Assembly: GCF_036010505.1 (NCBI RefSeq)
Contig: NZ_CP108569.1
Coordinates: 2,482,001 to 2,546,000, forward strand
DNA length: 64,000 bases
Reading direction: 5' to 3'
Source: Streptomyces sp. NBC_01197
GTDB lineage: Bacteria; Actinomycetota; Actinomycetes; Streptomycetales; Streptomycetaceae
Made by a program: the position numbers and the translations under genes. The notes below the pieces were generated by a model that saw only the letters and a program-made list of their open reading frames with translations, was not told where the DNA came from and made no database searches. Shown in pieces: positions 1 to 8,038 of this stretch. Positions within the stretch are counted from its first letter, which is position 1, and every line of letters starts with the position of its first letter.

Positions 1-564
1 CAGTTCTCCGGCGGTATGCGGCAGCGCGCGATGATCGCGATGGCGCTGGTCTGCGACCCCGAGCTGCTGATCGCCGACGAGCCGACGACCGCGCTGGACG
101 TCACCGTCCAGGCGCAGATCATGGACCTCCTCAAGGACCTCCAGCAGGAGTTCGGCACGGCCATCGTCTTCATCACCCACGACCTCGGCGTGATCGCCGA
201 CATCGCGGACGACGTGCTGGTGATGTACGGCGGCCGCTGCGTGGAGCGCGGCACCAAGCGTGAGGTGCTCCGGGCGCCCCAGCACCCGTACACCTGGGGG
301 CTGCTCGGCTCGATGCCGAGCCTGAAGGGTCCGGTCGACATCCCGCTGATGCCGATCCCGGGCACGCCGCCCAGCCTGCTGAACCCGCCGACCGGCTGCC
401 GCTTCCACCCCCGGTGCACCTTCAAGGACCAGGTCGAGGGCGACATCTGCTCCACCGAGAGGCCGCCTCTGGAACTCGCCGCGGGGCGCGGTTCCGCCTG
501 TCACCTCAGCCCAGCCCAGAAGAAGGACATCTTCGCCGACCAGATCCAGCCCCGGCTGAGCTGA
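1..564 (+). CDS. Oligopeptide/dipeptide ABC transporter ATPase (DppD/OppD type), 5' truncated
   Basis: This is the C-terminal 187 residues of a nucleotide-binding subunit that powers peptide uptake at the inner face of the membrane; the start lies left of the window. The first readable residues, QFSGG, are the ABC signature. They are followed by Walker B ([12 protein letters not shown]), the H-loop (FITHDLG) and the C-terminal oligopeptide-transporter extension with its cysteine-containing GCRFHPRC motif. A second ATPase gene follows after 27 bp, the usual D-F arrangement. In Streptomyces coelicolor, as I recall, the bldK oligopeptide permease lies next to typA and near an sdh operon. The same neighbours occur here, so this may be bldKD; that is inference from context, not a sequence match. 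Confidence 0.93.
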   Translation, partial: QFSGGMRQRAMIAMALVCDPELLIADEPTTALDVTVQAQIMDLLKDLQQEFGTAIVFITHDLGVIADIADDVLVMYGGRCVERGTKREVLRAPQHPYTWGLLGSMPSLKGPVDIPLMPIPGTPPSLLNPPTGCRFHPRCTFKDQVEGDICSTERPPLELAAGRGSACHLSPAQKKDIFADQIQPRLS

Positions 565-591
565 CCCAGAGCCAAAGGGAAACGAACGAAC

Positions 592-1611
592 ATGACCACC
601 GACACCCCCCTGCTCGAAGTCACCGGCCTGACCAAGTACTTCCCGGTGATGGGCGGATTCCCGTTCAAGCGCAAGGTCGCGGACGTCCAAGCGGTCGACG
701 GCCTCGACTTCGCCGTCCACCAGGGCGAGTCGCTCGGCCTGGTGGGCGAGTCCGGCTGCGGCAAGTCCACCACCGGACGGCTGATAACCCGGCTGATGGA
801 GCCGACGGCCGGCAAGATCACGTACCAGGGCCAGGACATCACGCACGCCTCCCGCAAGGAACTGGCGCCGGTCCGCTCCGAGATCCAGATGATCTTCCAG
901 GACCCCTACTCGTCGCTCAACCCCCGTCAGACCGTCGGCAAGATCGTCGGTGGTCCGATGGAGGTCAACAACATCAATCCCAAGGGCGGCCGGGAGCACC
1001 GGATCCGTGAGCTCCTGGAGATCGTGGGTCTCAACCCGGAGCACTACAACCGCTTCCCGCACGAGTTCTCCGGCGGCCAGCGCCAGCGCATCGGCGTCGC
1101 CCGCGCCCTCGCCCTGGAGCCGAAGCTCATCGTCGCGGACGAGCCGGTCTCCGCACTCGACGTCTCCATCCAGGCCCAGGTCGTCAACCTCCTTCAGAAG
1201 CTCCAGAAGGAGATGGGGATCTCCTTCCTCTTCATCGCCCACGACCTGGCGATCGTCCGGCACTTCTCGCACCGCGTCGCCGTCATGTACCTCGGCAAGA
1301 TCGTCGAGATCGCGGACCGCGAGACGCTCTACAGCGCCCCGCGGCACCCGTACACGCGGGCGCTGCTCTCCGCCGTCCCGGAGGCCACGGTCTCCGAGGA
1401 GGGCACGGAGAAGGAGGACAACCGCATCCGGCTGGTCGGTGACGTCCCGTCGCCGCTGAACCCGCCGAGCGGCTGCCGGTTCCGTACGCGCTGCTGGAAG
1501 GCGACGGAGAAGTGCGCCACCGACGAGCCGCCGCTCGTCCAGCTGACGGACAGCAAGCCCGGTCACCTGACGGCGTGCCACTTCCCCGAGGAGCCCACGG
1601 TCGCGGCCTGA
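592..1611 (+). CDS. Oligopeptide/dipeptide ABC transporter ATPase (DppF/OppF type)
   Basis: This is the second ATPase of the peptide transporter, 339 aa, full family length. It has Walker A (GESGCGKST), a Q-loop (MIFQDPYSSLNPR), the signature FSGGQRQR, Walker B with LIVADEPVSALD, the H-loop histidine in FIAHDLA, and the C-terminal GCRFRTRC oligopeptide extension. OppF-type ATPases pair with OppD-type ATPases to energise import of short peptides through two permease subunits, which presumably lie left of the window. It is probably the last gene of the operon: 335 bp separate its stop from the next good start. A bldKE assignment is possible from neighbourhood only. Confidence 0.95.
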   Translation: MTTDTPLLEVTGLTKYFPVMGGFPFKRKVADVQAVDGLDFAVHQGESLGLVGESGCGKSTTGRLITRLMEPTAGKITYQGQDITHASRKELAPVRSEIQMIFQDPYSSLNPRQTVGKIVGGPMEVNNINPKGGREHRIRELLEIVGLNPEHYNRFPHEFSGGQRQRIGVARALALEPKLIVADEPVSALDVSIQAQVVNLLQKLQKEMGISFLFIAHDLAIVRHFSHRVAVMYLGKIVEIADRETLYSAPRHPYTRALLSAVPEATVSEEGTEKEDNRIRLVGDVPSPLNPPSGCRFRTRCWKATEKCATDEPPLVQLTDSKPGHLTACHFPEEPTVAA

Positions 1612-1842
1612 CCCTCTGCGCCCGGCTCGAACTCCGGTCCTGGCCGCTCCGACAGCGCCCCGTACCCACCGTGCGGGGCGCTGTGCTGTCCTGTGCTGCC
1701 GCCGCAGGGGCACTTGACGCCCTCACAAGCCGCACGGGTATCGCATCCCAACAGAGAGGGCTCAGGCCCCGCAAGCGCTCTGTGTTCCCGGTGATCCGAT
1801 GACCGCTCACGCCGGGGCCGAAGCTGCCTGGACGTCGCTCTC

Positions 1843-1884
1843 GCTACCCTTCGCGTATGGACCGGCTTCCGGCGGTACGGGAAG
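1843..1884 (+). pseudogene. Scar of a deleted Uma2-family gene
   Basis: Positions 1843-1862 are identical over 20 nt to 5119-5138, which is the promoter-proximal sequence and first two codons of the intact Uma2 gene at 5133. Four bases later, 1867-1884 is identical over 18 nt to 5679-5696, near the 3' end of that same gene. The two blocks are in the same order and strand but about 540 bp of interior is missing, and the reading frame no longer agrees. The simplest reading is an internally deleted Uma2 paralogue left upstream of the response regulator. The ATG at 1857 therefore looks like the relic start and not the regulator start. Confidence 0.6.
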
Positions 1885-1946
1885 GCGGTGGGCCAGGTGC
1901 GCCGACTGCGTCTCGGCGGTCGGTACGGCGACGGGCGGAGGCGGTA

Positions 1947-2675
1947 ATGGGTGCGACAGCCGGCTGTGGGCGGGTCCTGCTGGTGGACGACGACATCTCG
2001 ATCCGGCGGTCGCTGGGGCGCGGTCTGCGGTTGAACGGATTCACCGTCGACCTGGCGGACGGTGGCCGGAGCGCGCTGGCCAAGGTGGCGGACGAGACTC
2101 CGGATGTCGTGGTCCTGGACATCTCGATGCCCGGCCTCGACGGCATCGAGGTCTGCCGGCACCTGCGGACCGCCGGCAACGACATACCGGTGCTGATGCT
2201 CTCCGCCCTCGACGAGGTGGCGGACCGGGTGGCGGGGCTTCAGGCGGGCGGAGACGACTACCTCGTCAAGCCGTTCGCCCTGGATGAACTGGTACTGCGA
2301 CTGCACGCGCTGCTTCGCCGCCGGCCGCCTGGCGCCACCGACTCCGTACGCGTCGGTGGCCTGCTGCTCGATGCCGCCGCGCGCACCGCCAGTCTGGACG
2401 GCAGGCCGGTGGAGCTGACCCGGCGAGAGTTCGGACTGCTCGAAGTCCTGGCCCGTAACGCCGGTCTGGTCCTCTCCCGCGAACAGCTGCTGGACCGGGT
2501 GTGGGGCTACGACTTCGAGATCCGCAACGACGCGGTGGACACCTTCGTCAGCTATCTGCGCCGCAAGCTGGAAGCGAACGCACGCCCTCGCATCGTGCAC
2601 ACCGTGCGTGGCGTGGGCTTCGTACTGCGTGATGACGAGAGCGTCGGGGGCAGCGGGAAGAGGAACGGGTCATGA
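1947..2675 (+). CDS. Two-component response regulator, OmpR/PhoB type
   Basis: This 242-aa DNA-binding response regulator has a receiver domain in its first half: acidic pocket DDD near residue 14, phospho-acceptor Asp58 in VVVLDISMPG, and the conserved Lys in LVKPF. A winged-helix OmpR-type output domain follows and ends in FVSYLRRKLE and VRGVGFVLR. The start at 1947 is chosen because GGAG lies 6 nt upstream and the receiver begins immediately; an in-frame ATG at 1857 lies in the Uma2 scar. The stop overlaps the sensor kinase start by 4 nt (ATGA), so the two are translationally coupled. The signal is unknown. Confidence 0.93.
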   Translation: MGATAGCGRVLLVDDDISIRRSLGRGLRLNGFTVDLADGGRSALAKVADETPDVVVLDISMPGLDGIEVCRHLRTAGNDIPVLMLSALDEVADRVAGLQAGGDDYLVKPFALDELVLRLHALLRRRPPGATDSVRVGGLLLDAAARTASLDGRPVELTRREFGLLEVLARNAGLVLSREQLLDRVWGYDFEIRNDAVDTFVSYLRRKLEANARPRIVHTVRGVGFVLRDDESVGGSGKRNGS

Positions 2676-4171
2676 GGTTGTCCACCCGGATCGCGATCGT
2701 GGTGGGGGCTGTGGTGCCGCTCCTGGTGGGGGCAGCGGGCTGGGCACTGGTGGGCCTGGTCGGCAGGGATCTGCACACGCAGGCCGACCGCCGGCTCGGT
2801 GAGCGGGCGCACAGCGTCGCGTCGGCTGCACGCGGTCTGCTCCGCGCCACCTCCAAGGACCGTCCGCGCGCCGAACAGGCCCGCCAGCACGCGCTATTCA
2901 CCTCGGCGCTGGACATCGGTATCCGCCTGACCGGCCCGGACGGCACCGTCGTGGACGGTCCGCAACCCGGCCCCGCCGTGCGTCTGCCGGCCCCGACAGG
3001 CCATCCCGTCACAGTCCGTTCCCACGGCAGGACATGGCGCGCGCTGACGGTCCCGGTGGCCGACCCCCAGGACGGCGTCCGCGGAACACTGTGGCTCTTC
3101 TCGCCCGAAGCCGCGAGCCAGGGACAGCTCCAGCTCGTACGCAGCCGGGTCATCACCGTCTCGCTGCTCGCCGCACCGCTCTCCGCGGCCCTGGCGTGGG
3201 CGCTGGCTGCCGGAGCCACGCGACCGCTGCGGCGCCTGCAGCAGCGCACCAGCGGCCTGGACCCGCATACCAGTGCGGCCCGCCTGGAACACACGCCGAC
3301 CCGGATCACCGAGGTCGACGATCTCGCGCGCACGCTGCAGACGTTTCTCGCACGCTACGACGAACAGGCGGCCCGCACCGCGGAGGCCCTGGCCACAGCG
3401 CGTTCGTTCTCCGCCGCCGCGTCCCACGAGCTCCGGACCCCGCTGATGAGCATGCAGACCAACCTCGACATCCTCGACGCCTTCCAGCACCTCGATCCCG
3501 CCGACCGTGCCGAGACCGTGGCGGATCTCCGGCGGGGGCACGCACGGTTGCTGGGGCTGCTGTTGATGCTGCGGGCTCTCGCTCAGGGAGACCTGGTCGA
3601 GGCGGACGCGTTCACGCCCGTCGACCTGGCCGAGCTCACCGACGCGGCCGTGTCCGACCTGCGCCGCACACATCCCGATGCGGATGTGACGTGCGAGAGC
3701 GGTCCGGGCCTGACGGTGCAGGGATGGCAGCCCGGGCTGCGTTCGCTGCTGGACAACCTGCTCGCCAACAGCCTGGCGCACGGCCGGTCCGCGGACGGCA
3801 GCGCACACGTGGCCGTGGCGCTGCGGGCAGCCGGTGACAGCGGCGCCCCGACGGTCGTTCTCACGGTGGACGACCAGGGGCCCGGCGTACCGCCCGAGCA
3901 GCGGAAGGCGATCTTCCAGCGCTTCCACCGGCGCTCCGACAGCCCGGGGTCGGGTCTGGGCCTGACGTTGGTCGCCCAGCAGATCGACCTGCACCACGGG
4001 GGTCTTCAGGTGCTGGACGGTCCCGCCGGCCGCGGGGCCCGGTTCGAGATCACCTTCTCCCTCGCCCGCCCCGATGGGCCCGGCGCGGTGGTGCCGCAGC
4101 GCCGGGACTGGCTGACGGACAGCACCATGGCGAGAGCCCGAGCGGGGTCCGCGTCACGGCCCCCGGCCTGA
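2672..4171 (+). CDS. Sensor histidine kinase
   Basis: This 499-aa membrane kinase is the partner of the preceding response regulator. A first transmembrane helix lies at about residues 7-31, then an extracytoplasmic loop of about 130 residues, a second helix at about 160-183, and a HAMP-like linker. A HisKA dimerisation domain carries the phosphorylated His in SHELRTP. The HATPase_c domain has an N box (LLANSLAHG), G1 (DDQGPGVP) and G2 (GSGLGLTL). The C-terminal 35 residues or so are low-complexity. The two small exported proteins downstream are candidate targets or signal partners, from position only. Confidence 0.92.
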   Translation: MRLSTRIAIVVGAVVPLLVGAAGWALVGLVGRDLHTQADRRLGERAHSVASAARGLLRATSKDRPRAEQARQHALFTSALDIGIRLTGPDGTVVDGPQPGPAVRLPAPTGHPVTVRSHGRTWRALTVPVADPQDGVRGTLWLFSPEAASQGQLQLVRSRVITVSLLAAPLSAALAWALAAGATRPLRRLQQRTSGLDPHTSAARLEHTPTRITEVDDLARTLQTFLARYDEQAARTAEALATARSFSAAASHELRTPLMSMQTNLDILDAFQHLDPADRAETVADLRRGHARLLGLLLMLRALAQGDLVEADAFTPVDLAELTDAAVSDLRRTHPDADVTCESGPGLTVQGWQPGLRSLLDNLLANSLAHGRSADGSAHVAVALRAAGDSGAPTVVLTVDDQGPGVPPEQRKAIFQRFHRRSDSPGSGLGLTLVAQQIDLHHGGLQVLDGPAGRGARFEITFSLARPDGPGAVVPQRRDWLTDSTMARARAGSASRPPA

Positions 4172-4353
4172 GACCTACCGCCACGCCCCTGGGGATCCAC
4201 GGGCTGTGCCGGGTCTCCGGCCGGCAGCTGACCGGCTCACAAAGAAACCACAAGAACGGTTCCTACCTTCGCTCTCACGCAGCCCGCCGCTGTGTCCCAC
4301 ACCTGGGGCGGGCTCAGCCATATCCGGGCAGTTGAAGAGAGTGGAGCGATCTC

Positions 4354-4800
4354 ATGCAGCGTCGCACAGCGACCATGACCGCGGCCTTCGCCGGCCTCGT
4401 CCTCGCCGCGACAGCAGCCGCGGCGCCCTCGTACGCCGCCGACGGCGCGGCCCCCGCCAAGACGGGATCCACCGCCGCGCACGCCAACGGCCCCAAGGAT
4501 GACGGGGCGAAGAAGCTCTGCCGTCGGGTCCCCCGGCTGGAGAAGCGGATTGACAAGCGGATCAAGCGGATGGAGGGCACCGTCGGTACCCGCGGTTCCA
4601 TCACGTACCTGGAGCAGCGCATCACCGACGCCAAGAAGGACAACCACACAGCCATCGCCAAGCTTCTCGGCGACCGCCTCGCCACCCGCGAGGGCCTTCT
4701 GACGACCCTCAAGGGGAAGCAGCCCGACCTGAAGTCCGTCGCCACCTGGTGCGCGGCGAACAACGGCGGCGCGAAGGACAAGGCGGCGCCCGCCGCATGA
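4354..4800 (+). CDS. Small secreted protein, unknown function
   Basis: The 148-aa protein has a clear Sec signal peptide: basic MQRRT, a hydrophobic Ala/Leu-rich core, and a likely cleavage after PSYA at about residue 28. The mature part is rich in Lys/Arg and helical, with RLEKRIDKRIKRMEG suggesting a coiled coil, and two cysteines (in KLCRRV and ATWCA) could form a disulfide. I do not recognise the family. Its stop overlaps the start of the following lipoprotein gene by 4 nt, so the two are co-translated. It lies 182 bp downstream of the sensor kinase, on the same strand. Confidence 0.75.
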   Translation: MQRRTATMTAAFAGLVLAATAAAAPSYAADGAAPAKTGSTAAHANGPKDDGAKKLCRRVPRLEKRIDKRIKRMEGTVGTRGSITYLEQRITDAKKDNHTAIAKLLGDRLATREGLLTTLKGKQPDLKSVATWCAANNGGAKDKAAPAA

Positions 4801-5033
4801 ACCGCCGACGTCTGTCCGTACTGGTGACGGCTGCCGCCGTCGCGGTGCCGCTCCTGGCCACCACGGCCTGCTCGTCCGCCACCACACCGGGCAAGGCTGC
4901 CCCAGCCGCCTCCAGCAGCAGTTCCCCGGCCTCTGGGGACCAGCTCCCGCAGATGCGCAAGAAGGTCGACGACGCCGAGCACGCCGCCGCTTCGGCCGAC
5001 GCCAACGGCGACGCCGACAACTCCGGGAACTGA
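4797..5033 (+). CDS. Small lipoprotein, unknown function
   Basis: The 78-aa protein begins MNRRRLSVLV and has a lipoprotein signal peptide ending in the lipobox LATTAC, so it is probably anchored on the outer face of the membrane. The mature part is Ser/Pro/Ala-rich, with a short charged segment (MRKKVDDAEHAA) and an Asp/Asn-rich tail. The ATG at 4797 is preferred over an in-frame upstream start at 4749 because it starts the signal peptide and overlaps the upstream stop (ATGA). No recognisable domain. It probably works with the secreted protein encoded just before it. Confidence 0.72.
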   Translation: MNRRRLSVLVTAAAVAVPLLATTACSSATTPGKAAPAASSSSSPASGDQLPQMRKKVDDAEHAAASADANGDADNSGN

Positions 5034-5132
5034 CACCTGCCGCTCCCCCGCACACGACGACGGCCTGCGTGCCCCAACGGGGTCACCCGGGCCGTCGTCA
5101 CGCCCGGGTGCCACTCTGGCTACCCTTCGCGT

Positions 5133-5717
5133 ATGGACTACGCGAAGATGCGCGCGATCGCCGAGGATCTCACCGCCTACGCCGAGCGGCTTGAGGGGTC
5201 GTGGAATGTCGAGATCGGCCCAAGCGGGCCGTTCCTCGCCATGATGAGTCCGTCGAAGCGCCATGAGGGCACGGTCCGCCGCATCCGCAATCAGCTCAAT
5301 GAGCAGCTCCCCGCCACTCATCCCGGCTACATCTGCGAAAACGGGCCGGAGATCGAACACCCCGAGATCGGCCGTATGCGGCGCCCGGACGCCCTCGTCA
5401 TCCCCGAGGACGTACTGGACGAAGCAGGTCTCGCCGTCGACGCCACTCAGGTCCTGGCCGTCATCGAGATCGTCTCGCCGTCCAACCCGGAGAACGCCTA
5501 CGGTGAGAAGCTCACCGAGTACCAGGCCATGGGGATCGGGCTGTACATGATCGTCGATCCCCGCACCGGAACGATCGAAGTTCACTCCGACCCCTGCGGG
5601 GACCGGTACCGGCAGAAGGCCCCGTACATCTTCGGCGACACCGTGGCGCTCGGCCCGTGGTCCGTGGAGACCAGTGGTTTCCGGCGGTACGGGAAGCCCG
5701 GCGATCAGATGCCTTGA
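5133..5717 (+). CDS. Uma2-family protein (PD-(D/E)XK-like, DUF820)
   Basis: The 194-aa protein is of normal family length. It contains the core of the Uma2/DUF820 restriction-endonuclease-like fold: a conserved RRPDAL segment (Asp), VIEIVSPSN (Glu) and EKLTEYQAMGIG (Lys). Uma2 proteins are abundant in Streptomyces and have no firmly assigned role. The start at 5133 is preceded by a 20-nt block also found upstream of the response regulator (see 1843-1884). A second intact family member is at 36949-37530. Confidence 0.85.
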   Translation: MDYAKMRAIAEDLTAYAERLEGSWNVEIGPSGPFLAMMSPSKRHEGTVRRIRNQLNEQLPATHPGYICENGPEIEHPEIGRMRRPDALVIPEDVLDEAGLAVDATQVLAVIEIVSPSNPENAYGEKLTEYQAMGIGLYMIVDPRTGTIEVHSDPCGDRYRQKAPYIFGDTVALGPWSVETSGFRRYGKPGDQMP

Positions 5718-5751
5718 TCAGCCGCCCGGTGGGGGGCCGCCCGACGACGAA

Positions 5752-5792
5752 CGCCCGGCCCCCCACCAGTAGTAGCGGTGGAGGGCCGGGCG
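5752..5792. terminator. Bidirectional hairpin terminator
   Basis: The inverted repeat has 16-nt arms (5752-5767 and 5777-5792), 15 of 16 paired, with a 9-nt loop. It sits between the convergent Uma2 and typA genes. There is no long T run, as is common in Streptomyces. Confidence 0.8.
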
Positions 5793-5825
5793 AGGTCCGG
5801 AACCAGGGGCTGGTCCGGGGAGGCG

Positions 5826-7697
5826 TCAGCGCTTGGCGCGTGAGGCGCTGCGGCCGCGCTCCTTCTGGTCCAGGACGACCTTGCGGATACGCACGGTCTC
5901 CGGGGTCACCTCGATGCACTCGTCGTCGCGGCAGAACTCCAGCGACTGCTCCAGCGACAGCTTCCTGGCCGGCACCACGTTCTCCGTGGTGTCCGCGGAG
6001 GCGGCACGCATGTTGGTGAGCTTCTTCTCCTTGGTGATGTTCACGTCCATGTCGTCGGCACGCGAGTTCTCACCGATGATCATGCCCTCGTAGACCTCCG
6101 TGGTGGCCTCCGTGAAGATGACACCGCGCTCCTGGAGGTTGACCATCGCGAACGGCGTCACGACGCCCGCGCGGTCCGCGACCAGCGAACCGTTGTGGCG
6201 GGTGCGCAGGTCACCGAACCACGGCTCGTGGCCCTCGAAGATCGAGTGCGCGATGCCGGTGCCGCGGGTCTGCGTGAGGAACTCCGTACGGAAACCGATG
6301 AGGCCGCGGGACGGCACGATCCACTCCATGCGGACCCAGCCCGAACCGTGGTTCGTCATGGTCTCCATACGGCCCTTGCGGGTCGCCATCAGCTGGGTGA
6401 TGGCGCCGAGGTGCTCCTCGGGCGAGTCGATCGTCATGCGCTCGATCGGCTCGTGCGTCTTGCCGTCGATCTGCTTGGTGACGACCTCGGGCTTGCCGAC
6501 GGTCAGCTCGAAGCCCTCGCGGCGCATCTGCTCGACCAGGATGGCGAGCGCGAGCTCACCACGGCCCTGGACCTCCCAGGCGTCGGGACGCTCGGTGTCC
6601 AGGACGCGGAGCGAGACGTTACCGACCAGCTCGCGGTCCAGACGGTCCTTGATCTGCCGGGCGGTGACCTTGTGGCCCTTGCCGCCCTTGCCGACCAGCG
6701 GCGAGGTGTTCGCACCGATGGTCATCGAGATGGCCGGCTCGTCCACCGTGATCAGCGGCAGCGCGATCGGGTTCTCCGTGTCGGCCAGCGTCTCGCCGAT
6801 CATGATGTCCGGGATACCGGCGATGGCGCAGATGTCGCCCGGGCCCGCCTTCTCGGCCGGCTTGCGGGTGAGCGCCTCGGTCATCAGCAGCTCGGTGATG
6901 CGGACGTTGGACTGCGTGCCGTCGCGCTTGATCCAGGTGACCGTCTGGCCCTTGCGCAGCTCGCCCTGCTCGACGCGGCAGAGCGCGATACGGCCGAGGA
7001 AGTTGTCCGCGTCGAGGTTGGTGACGTGCGCCTGGAGCGGGGCGTCCTCGTCGTACTCCGGCGCCGGGACGGAGGAGAGGATCGTGGAGAAGAACGGCTC
7101 CAGGTTGTCGCTGTCCTGCGGGACGGTGCCGTCCTCGGGCTTGGTCAGCGAGGCGACGCCGTCACGGGCGCACGCGTAGACGATCGGGAACTCGATCTGG
7201 TCCTCGTCGGCGTCCAGGTCCAGGAAGAGGTCGTACGTCTCGTTGACGATCTCGTCGATCCGGGAGTCCGGGCGGTCCGTCTTGTTCACGCAGAGGATGA
7301 CCGGCAGCTTGGCGTCCAGGGCCTTGCGGAGCACGAAGCGGGTCTGCGGCAGCGGTCCCTCGGAGGCGTCGACGAGGAGAACGACCGCGTCCACCATCGA
7401 GAGACCGCGCTCGACCTCACCGCCGAAGTCGGCGTGGCCGGGGGTGTCGATGATGTTGATCGTGATGACGTCGCCGCCATCCTTGGGGTGGTACTTCACG
7501 GCCGTGTTCTTGGCCAGGATCGTGATGCCCTTCTCACGCTCCAGGTCGTTCGAGTCCATCATGCGGTCGTCGAGGTGCTCGGCGGCGTGCGCGGCGAAGG
7601 CGCCGGCCTGCTTGAGCATGGCGTCGACCAGGGTGGTCTTGCCGTGGTCGACGTGGGCGACGATGGCTACGTTACGGATGTCGTGGCGCGTGGGCAT
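5826..7697 (-). CDS. typA: Translational GTPase TypA/BipA
   Basis: This 623-aa ribosome-associated GTPase is full length. The GTPase domain has G1 (AHVDHGKTT), G2 in the REKGIT region, G3 (DTPGHADFGGEVER), and G4 (NKTDRPD). A domain II beta-barrel, EF-G-like domains III and V, and a BipA-specific C-terminal domain follow (RSADDMDVN, ending in a basic RGRSASRAKR tail). TypA acts in ribosome assembly and in translation under stress. The ATG at 7697 starts the standard MPTRHDIRNVAIVAH sequence. A strong hairpin lies just beyond the stop. Confidence 0.97.
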   Translation of the reverse strand: MPTRHDIRNVAIVAHVDHGKTTLVDAMLKQAGAFAAHAAEHLDDRMMDSNDLEREKGITILAKNTAVKYHPKDGGDVITINIIDTPGHADFGGEVERGLSMVDAVVLLVDASEGPLPQTRFVLRKALDAKLPVILCVNKTDRPDSRIDEIVNETYDLFLDLDADEDQIEFPIVYACARDGVASLTKPEDGTVPQDSDNLEPFFSTILSSVPAPEYDEDAPLQAHVTNLDADNFLGRIALCRVEQGELRKGQTVTWIKRDGTQSNVRITELLMTEALTRKPAEKAGPGDICAIAGIPDIMIGETLADTENPIALPLITVDEPAISMTIGANTSPLVGKGGKGHKVTARQIKDRLDRELVGNVSLRVLDTERPDAWEVQGRGELALAILVEQMRREGFELTVGKPEVVTKQIDGKTHEPIERMTIDSPEEHLGAITQLMATRKGRMETMTNHGSGWVRMEWIVPSRGLIGFRTEFLTQTRGTGIAHSIFEGHEPWFGDLRTRHNGSLVADRAGVVTPFAMVNLQERGVIFTEATTEVYEGMIIGENSRADDMDVNITKEKKLTNMRAASADTTENVVPARKLSLEQSLEFCRDDECIEVTPETVRIRKVVLDQKERGRSASRAKR

Positions 7698-7905
7698 GGG
7701 TGGCTTGCGCTTCTCTCAGCTCGTGGGATGCGGCGTCTGTCCTGGTACGCCCGCCGGGCGGACGCGCCACGGCCAGTCCCATGGTACGGGGCCTGCGCGC
7801 CTGGGGCTTCCCGGGCGACGGTTACCGGCCCCCGGCCCTTGCGTACCAAGGGTCGTGCGGGGGCGGGACTGGTCTCGCGGGCCGGCCTGCGGCGCGGGAC
7901 ACCAG

Positions 7906-7934
7906 CTTGCCCGCCGACAGGGCCGGCGGGCAAG
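7906..7934 (-). terminator. Hairpin terminator in the typA-SBP intergenic region
   Basis: Perfect 11-bp inverted repeat (CTTGCCCGCCG, 7906-7916, with 7924-7934) and a 7-nt loop, 105 bp beyond the stop of the minus-strand solute-binding protein gene. The rest of the 341-bp gap 7698-8038 holds the presumed typA promoter; I see no further gene in it. Confidence 0.65.
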
Positions 7935-8038
7935 TGGAGGTGTCAGGTCCGGTTCCCGGCCAGGACCCGCGATCACCGTCACGACCTGCGGTGACGCGGA
8001 ATCACCGGGTGGAATACGGGATCGGTTCCGGTAGGTGC

